64,000 bases of DNA, taken from assembly GCA_022495005.1 (NCBI GenBank), contig JAGYXB010001855.1, positions 1 through 64,000 on the forward strand, written 5' to 3'. How positions within the stretch are numbered: position 1 is the first letter of the stretch; every line of letters starts with the position of its first letter. The stretch is from Rhyacophila brunnea. Lineage: Eukaryota; Arthropoda; Insecta; Trichoptera; Rhyacophilidae. Of this stretch, positions 45,001-54,000 are shown piece after piece. Both the position numbers and the translations under genes were made by a program. A model generated the notes under the pieces. It was given only the letters and a program-made list of their open reading frames with translations, was not told the DNA's origin and made no database searches.

Positions 45001-48000
45001 AAATAATTAAGGTTATTTTTAGAATTTGAGCTCTTTTCTTTCTCATTTCATTCTTTTTCCTTCAATAACACTTTGGGCTTGTGGAATGCGTCCAGACAGA
45101 ATCCATTCTTCAGAGATAAAGTGGTAACACGTACTGTTGGGTGTATAAATGCGAACATTGGTCAGAGATATCTGTGTTGAAAATTCAAGTACACCGAAAC
45201 CCCAACAGTATTAATATTGATGGTGAGATATGTTTTATAAAGTCATCGCTTTTTGCTCTTTTAGAAAAAAATCTGGTCTGACATGTAATTTATATATCAA
45301 TACGAATAACATCCAATGTCACAAACTCTAATATTATTTGATACACACATCTCTTTGAGTAACATTCACATTCATACACTTAACCACAATTGTATCTCTT
45401 AAGGCGAAGTCTTCACTGAGCCTTTTTTAAAGAGGCACCTAGCGGAAAAATACGAAGCTTGCAATTTGAGACATTTTTTTGATAATTTACAATTTCAACT
45501 TATGTATCTGAAAACATGACCATAAAATATATGTAATAATAGGGTATGGTCCAGAACAAATTCACATTTTATTACATTTTTACAATTGTGTTTGTCTTTG
45601 ACTTAAAAATAAAAAAAATATTTTTATTTTTAATGTTTTCAGATACATGTTGAAATTGTAAATTATCAAAAATGTCTCAAATTGCAAGCTTCGTATTTTT
45701 CCGCTAGATGCCTCTTTAAAAAAGGCTCAGTGAAGACTTCGCCTTAAGATGAAGAATGAGGAAGAAAGGAGACGGAAGAATACAACATGTTGACAACAAT
45801 AATACAAGAAAAGAAAAATAATGTAAAAATTATTTCACAAAAGTATCAAGTACCATGATAACATTGGTCTTTCAAAGAGATAATGACTATCTCAGAATCT
45901 GTCAAACTATAATACTATCATAATTTCTCGTAAACTCCCATGTGGCATGCTTGACATAAAATGATATTAAAACTAATATTAGTCACATTTTTTTGGTAAT
46001 AATGTATAAAAGAAATTTATCTAAACTACTATAAAAAAGATTAGAAATTTTTTCAACAATTATTACATACAGGTCATAGATTTATCATGAAAAACTCAAA
46101 TAGAATACCTACATTTATATTGTTATAATATAGAAGTATCTCATGATAGATCTAAAGCCCGTAATAACTTGGAATTAGCCAATTTATATGTTAATTACAT
46201 TCTTAGCTCTACTTAAAACGTAAAAATTATTTTAATATTGTATTCAACACATAACAGAATAGAGGTTTGTATTAGTAGATTTTGTTTTTACGAGAAATGG
46301 ATGTCAGCCACTTGCTCAACCTATTAGGTCCATACTCTGGCTCATACCTACACAGGTTGAAAAACAATATATGTACTTGCCAGACCTAGGATTCGAACCT
46401 GGGGCGCTTAAACCAATATTATTCAGCGTTAAACATTAAAACATTAATTCTACAGTAAATAGCATGTAGTTGAAACTAGAAAATTGTGTAACTACAAAAA
46501 TACTACTTTACAGGAGAGACAAAAAACGTTTTGGTTTCGTATACAAATATATACCTAGTTATGGAGCTAAATCATCCATCATTTAACAAAGTTACAATTT
46601 TTTTGGAATCACATAATTTATTTTGCAAGGCGGGAAGACATTAACAATAGCCACAAGATGGCATTTAAAGTCAATTTTCAATTAAAACGGAGTTACACAT
46701 TTTTCTAGTTTCAACGATGATATTGAATGTTAAAAAACTTAATATTATCTATTATATGAAAATTTTATTTAAATGTTTATCGAAACTAAGTACAGGTATT
46801 TCTCGGAAAGTCGAGTTTCATACTAAATACGTATGCACTTTTTTTGTATATTTCCAGTATAGGAGCTCACTCTTTTCACCAGGTAAGAATTTGTTCAGCC
46901 ACACACCTTTGTGAATCATTCTGCATTTAGGTCTTTTTACATCTTACGTTTTTTTATTTTTCCCATGCTCATGTATTGTTTTAATGCCTGTGTGTATTGC
47001 AATAGTAAAAGAAATTTGAGGAGGTTGTAACTCGAGGAATACCTGTGCACCTTATAAGAATATTATGGTCCCACGTAAATAATTATTACAATAAAATAAT
47101 ATAACTAACTTTTAGTTACATCATTTGAAATGCTCATCCAAATGGATTTTCTATCAGTTTTCGTATCCATTTTTAGAGTTTCCAGTTAAATTGATGTGTA
47201 AATTAGTATATTGCCATATTTATTTTTTAATACTACTTTTCTAATTTTTATTGAAACACCAACCAATATGTTTAGAAAGTAATTATAAAAATAATATTCA
47301 TTTTTAGTGGATAAAAACTATGTAAATATACAACGCCGAATCCGAACGGACAACCGATCGTCTAAACACACCGCCGTTTCAAAACTTTCAAAGTTGGCAT
47401 TTAAAACTCAGTTGTGAAACTGAAAATGGATAAACAAACATATTATTTCCATTGATGTCACAATTAAAACAAATTGAAACAATATTTATATTATTTTGTT
47501 TTTTCTGCAATAATTGATGGACACTATTTTTATGGACCACTATTTAAAATGCTCTGTTCAGACGACAATGCAGGTGATATAAAATGTTTAATACGATTTA
47601 AATAATGTTTCAATACTGCTTGATTCTGACACAATTTTTCTAATGAATTAACACAATGTAATAGAAATATTGAAGTATATAAAATTTAAAACATATTAAT
47701 TTTTTTTTACTTACATGTTGTTTTAAAACTTACACTAGTGAAAAAATGTATTGAATTTTATTAAAAATGTGTTGAAGCGTCAGCGTTGTTTTTATTCCTA
47801 GCGAATGCCAAAATATTTGAAAGCCTTAAAATAAGAAACATAGAAATGATGTTATATGGTTTGTTATGAAAGAATTCTGGCGAAAAACATAGAAGGCTCA
47901 GTAAAGTTGCAGCAGTCATGCGAATCCCCTGTGGCCGCTAATTGTTTTGGACTTACCGCATGCCTCTTCGTCCGAATTGTCTTTGCAATCTTTTATTCCA

Positions 48001-51000
48001 TTGCATTTCAGCGAGCCGTGAATGCATTTGCCGTTACTACATTGCCATTCATATATCTTACAACCTAGAAGTAATATGGTAACATGCTCATGCTATGGGA
48101 TTAGAGTATATATGCTCCGAACCATCACCGTGTAGTTCAGTTTGTCAATAAATAATTATAAACCCTTAAGCAATAATAATCTCTTGACCTGCCAAACTTT
48201 CAAATTTACCTACAAACATTCTTTTCAACAAAATATTGTATTCACTTTCACCATGAATTGATAATAGAGAGCTTCTATCTAGAATGAGTCATGTTATATA
48301 TTATGAAGGGTCAATATAAATATAATAAAATTAATTGTAAGTATACATATTTATTTTTTAACTTCAGATGAATTTTCACTAACTAATAAAATAGCTTCAA
48401 TTTCTTTCGATGATGTAACAATTATAATATTATGTAAGAAAATCATTAATTTAAAATTAAAAACCCATGAAAAGTATAAAATATTGACTTTTCTAAATGT
48501 AGAAATATAAAAAAATATCGAGTTTAAAAATAGATATAGATAATAATAATATAATGTAGCAGTCAAAAGATTAATAAAACTTCACCATTGCCATATTTTA
48601 ATAAAATTATGCAGAGAATAAGTAGTCAGGGTATTGGTTGCAAAGTCAGTTACCTCCATATATATATTAAATATTTCATAAATCCAACTCCTAATTGGGT
48701 TTAAATCCTAATTAAGTTGCAATGTCGGTAACATCCATCAGCCAATATTGATTTGATCAATAGCAAAATATAATTTTCTAATAATTACAATGCTTTTTTG
48801 TCAAAGCAAATAATATTAGCGCCTGTACGCATGCATGGATTTACTGGCAGCAATAGTGCGTATTTTAAACTAGTGTGACACGTAATAGTGCTGACTGTCT
48901 TTCCAATCTCATTCTTCAAGAGTAAGCGAGACACGATGTTGTCATTTTATAGTACTATTTGACAGGTCGTAAAAATCGGTTAACCTCAAAATGAGTTTAG
49001 TTTGTTTTTTTACCGTCACTATCATTCTACTACGCAGGTGCAGATTAAAAAATCTCTACTGTCGCGTGAAGATTCAGAACCTTCCAAACTTTTTTGATTC
49101 ATGCATACAAGCATGCAACTGCAGGATAATATATGTTTACCCATACATTTTCTTGTTATGGCGGCGATAAGGCGATAATACTGACTGTCAACAGTAAATC
49201 CATGGATGGTAATATCAATTCTTAGATTCTTGTGAATATTACGGAATAAAAAATATGTTGGTAGCTGACTGCTACTAATGGCCTCAACTAGATATTTTCC
49301 ATTGGTATAAAAAGAATGGGTTTCATAAAATATAAACGTTGTGATTATCGAAAGCCTTAGTAATAAAAAAAGATGCGCAAACCTCAGCAACCATTTTAAA
49401 CACATTTCTCACAATTAAAATGCTAAAGAACATCGATTTATTTTCAGCTGAATAGACAGAGGATTTCACAATGTATTGAAGAAGACCAAGTATGTTCAAT
49501 AGAATAAAGAGAATATGTTTGTTGATCACCGAGTAAGCTCCTCTATGACCTGGTCATTGAACAATAAATTGTCAAATTGGTCATAAAACGTTATATAGTA
49601 AACATTAAGATGTTATTATTTGTTAAGATTTTTTTTATTTGTCTCTTGACTTATTATGGATCGCATGAAGTTCATACATGGTATTATTAGAAAGGCTGCC
49701 GTTAATAATTATGAAGAAGCATTTTTGTTTACCCTTCTGACCGCCCTGGCCTGTTTTTATAAACTAAAGCATGAATATACATAATATAGCAGTGGCGATG
49801 GGTGGAGGTAGGCTGTTAAGTTTCGCCATAAATAGTGCACATTAAACTTTGTCAGTCTCATACGTATTTGTTTTCAATGAAATAAGACTACAATGTACAG
49901 ATAGAGTTGGTTAGTTTTTAAAATTCAATTAAACCCTGCAAAAACCAAGCTATACTAGATAAAATTATGCAATAAAATCATACATAACTTTGAATATTTT
50001 ATAGATAGAATAATATTTTTTATCTATTATAGTTTGGTTTAGTCTAGGCTTAATGAATTTAAAAAAATGAACTAACAATATGTGTAATATGTATTCTTAA
50101 TCCAACAAAAACAAATAAATATGAATGTACAAGTGTGCACAATTTGTCGTTTCGCCCAAAGTATACCAAAACTACTATGGTTTGGTTAGGCAGGTTTTAA
50201 TTTTTTGAACACTAACCAATACCATCTGTAAATTATAGTCTTAGTTCAATAAAAACAAATGCGTATAAATAACAAAGTTTAATGTGCACTATTTATGGCA
50301 GATCTTAATAGCCTACCTCCACCCTTCGCTACTGCTATGTATGTGCTTTAACTAATTTGTATATGTACCTATTTATTTATTTTTTCAAGTTAAATATTAT
50401 AGACTTTAAAAGATTTGAAGGCCTTTTTAATGGATAAAACACCCCTGATAACATAACGCTATGAGTGTAATTAATTTTATAGTAACGGGGGCAGTCAAAT
50501 GGTTAGTACAAAGAATTAATCCAACTCCACAAATCGACAAGTTTAAAATTGATCGTAAGTACTTTACTCACCACAATTTCTTTCATCTTCTCTATATTGG
50601 CAATCAAAAATGCCGTCACACAATCGCTCTCTACTGAGACAAGTTCCGTTGTTGCATTTGAACTCGTCGCGCTCACAGCAGTGATTCTCGTCAGAGCGAT
50701 CTTGGCAGTCAAATTGGCCGTTGCAACGTAACATTTTGTCTATGCAGCCACCGGACAAGCATTGAAATTCGTGATGCATGCAAACTCGAGGCTCTAAAGC
50801 ATCCACAACCAAAACCAATTCTACGGATTAGATTCAATTCTCGTACAAATACAATAACAGAAGATACTAAAATACTTCAATTTAAACATAACAAAGAGTG
50901 CTAAAATTTAATAATTTCTTTCGTCTATGGAAAAGTAACAAATTAATTATATTTTTTTAAATTTACACTACATACTATTTAAAAAGGATTTAGATTTATC

Positions 51001-54000
51001 TAAACTAAACAATAACAGGGGGTGGTTAAACAATTATGTAGGTTCAACAGCTTGTAAATAAAGAGTAAGAGATGGTAATATAATATTTTAATATTAAATT
51101 TATTTGTTTATACTTGTTCATAAGCTATAGTTAAAAATATAAGAAATCTACTGATAATATGCCATAGAGAAATGATTTAATCTCTAAAGCATTTTTATAA
51201 GAAGAATGTTTTTATATAATTATGAGATCATAAAAATAAATCATGTCTTTCTTTAGGTACCCTAACCTTAAAATGAGTTTTTACACCTTATATCTTTTTA
51301 CTGCTATATTAATTTAAATTGCAAAACTTCATGGCGTTCAACAAGACACTTGAAAAAGTGGAATTATCCTGCAAATTTTTAAAGCTTGTTGAAGCATACC
51401 ATATATGGCAGATAAAGTTACATACAATTAATATTGTTGTATTTTGGTTTGTTTTGCCAATATATTAGAATTAGACTCTATGTTTAAGATTTTGAAGGGT
51501 GTAGGATGAGTTGGTTGAGGTAATGAGAATCAGAAAGAAAAAGATATCGCACCGTCACAATTATCCTCATCTGAACGATCATTGCAATTACGGACACCAT
51601 TACACTTCAGCTTAAGTGGGATGCTGACATTATTGCTTCTGCATATGAAGAATTCTGATGACCTGTTGGCTATATGGCAACAAAACAATTTCAATTATTA
51701 TTTTTTACCGTCACACTTATGAAAGGCATAAGCGAACAGAGAAGAAAATAATTAAATATATTAATGCCTTCAAGGCATTATTAGCCACCACAAGTAGTAC
51801 AGAAGAGTCCCAGAAGAAAGAAAGAACAAAAAGAAACCAATAGGATATTGTTAACTTTAGCCGAAAGACCTGAATTAAAAGACAATATAAAGATTACTAA
51901 GAAAGCATTCTCTACATAGAATAAGAATAGAAGAACAGATTGTAGAAACAATAGAAATTTATATTGTAACATGAAACAGAAATAATATATTATATACATA
52001 ATAGTATGATATTGTTATTCACATAGATTGTTGTATACCATTATCAGTTGAATCTTTTACTGAAAGAAGACTGGCAGAATAATTACAACAAAATAGCCCT
52101 CATAAGTATGAATAAGTATTATAAAGAAAGTGGAAGTAATAAATTTGAACCCACAGAGATTCATATAGTTATGAACAATATTGATACCCAGGATTGGAAA
52201 GGGGATGTTATATAAAAAAAGTATTGATGATTTACCTATATCTAATGTAAATTAATCGTTATGTATGTAGCAAGTGTCATTAATAAATTTGCAATAAAGC
52301 TGTTTGTAATGTCACAATGTGTGATAGAAATGAGATTAATGCATAAAAAGAATTCATAAACACAAGCATGTTACAAAACACTAGAAAACTTAAATAATAT
52401 ATTAAGTACTTAATTGTTAAGAGTGAATACAATAAGGAATTCAATCACATTAAAAATCAAAATATCTACTAAATAAATACTACTTTTTAAAGGGTTGATA
52501 TGATAAGACTAGAATATATGTCAATAACAGCAACTTTTCAATAGAGCAATTTCAAATTTATATACAAGACTTTAATTATATTATGATTTAAAATAGGTGT
52601 AATGAAATTAACTTTGTATTTTTGAAATTGGATTGAATATTTCTTTAAATGAAAAAAAAATACTGTCCACTTAAATGAATTCCAATTTGATTTATTTTCT
52701 ATATACTGTCAAAATCAATAAATAATTAACAAATTTTTTGTAATAATATAATATAATGCTGAGAGATTGCTATTGAAAAATATTTGGTTAAAGAATGGTC
52801 TTCGTAGAGACCATCTTGCCTGAAGTAACATGTAAGCGAAATAAAATTTAAAAAGCATGCTAGTTTCAAGCAAGTCACATCTAAAATTTAGGGACTCTAC
52901 CACAAGCACTTACCAAAGCAATTTCTTTCATCCGATTTGTCGGTCGGACAGTCAACATGGCCATCGCACCTTTTCGTTTGTGCAATGCAAGTGCCAAAAT
53001 CACACTGCCACTGGTTGGATGTGCACGCTACAATTCAATATAGTACTCAGATTAATCCCGCGGTGGAATAGTAGACAGAGCACATACATCTAAAATTTCG
53101 TTCAGATCCCGCGGCCGGATGAAATCTACATGGTCAAACAATGTGTTTGTTAACCAGGCAATGACAATTAATATTTATTTTTCTGTATTTAATTGTACTT
53201 AAGTATGTTTTGATTATTATTATTGTTATTATATTTTTTTTCTATATTCTCTTCGTCTCTCTTGTGAGGGTAATGTTTGACTTATAATGTAAATCTCATG
53301 TTGTGTTCGTCTTGAATTTAGATTTGTTATGTCCACAATGTTTTGTATTCTTAAATAAATAAATAAGTTGATACTTGATTGGCACTAGGCACGTGCCTCG
53401 AATTTCGTCCACATAATATGACAAACAGACGCAGATTTTTTTGTGAGGAGTTTAACTGAGACCAGGTATATATGTTACGCCGAATGTGCGAAATTGAATA
53501 TTACATGAAATGGGAAAAATTTTGCCTAAATCATGAAAAATGCAAGCCCGTTGCCTTATTCATGAATTAGACAAAATATCTGGAGAGTGCATGAAATCGG
53601 CAGTAATTTTTCTGCCTACTTCATGTCTTGGACAAATTAGATAGAAGCGCTACGGTGGTATTTTTTGGAACTAAACTAAATGTATCAAATGCTCATGGAT
53701 TGGTCAAAATGTACATTTATATTATCTATGGTCAAAATAGATGATCGCGCTCCGTGGTGTTTTTTGCAACTAAACAAATGTGTCAAATGTCATTGATTTG
53801 AATGACGTTCATATCCATTTACTATGCGCAAAAAAATTCTAGAACTATAATATGATAACGGAAGAATTTTATTGAAAAGTATTTTCGCGATTTGATTCGT
53901 GCTTGGGTATCAATTGTGCAATGGTCGATTGAATGTTTGTGATAGTTTGTTGACACTTGATAGCTAACCTCAAAATGGACATTCAGTTGAATAATTTAAT

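Noticed and set aside
49022..49405. 127-codon minus-strand open frame
   Set aside because: Overlaps MITE family C and AT-rich flank; hydrophobic low-complexity translation with no recognised domain.
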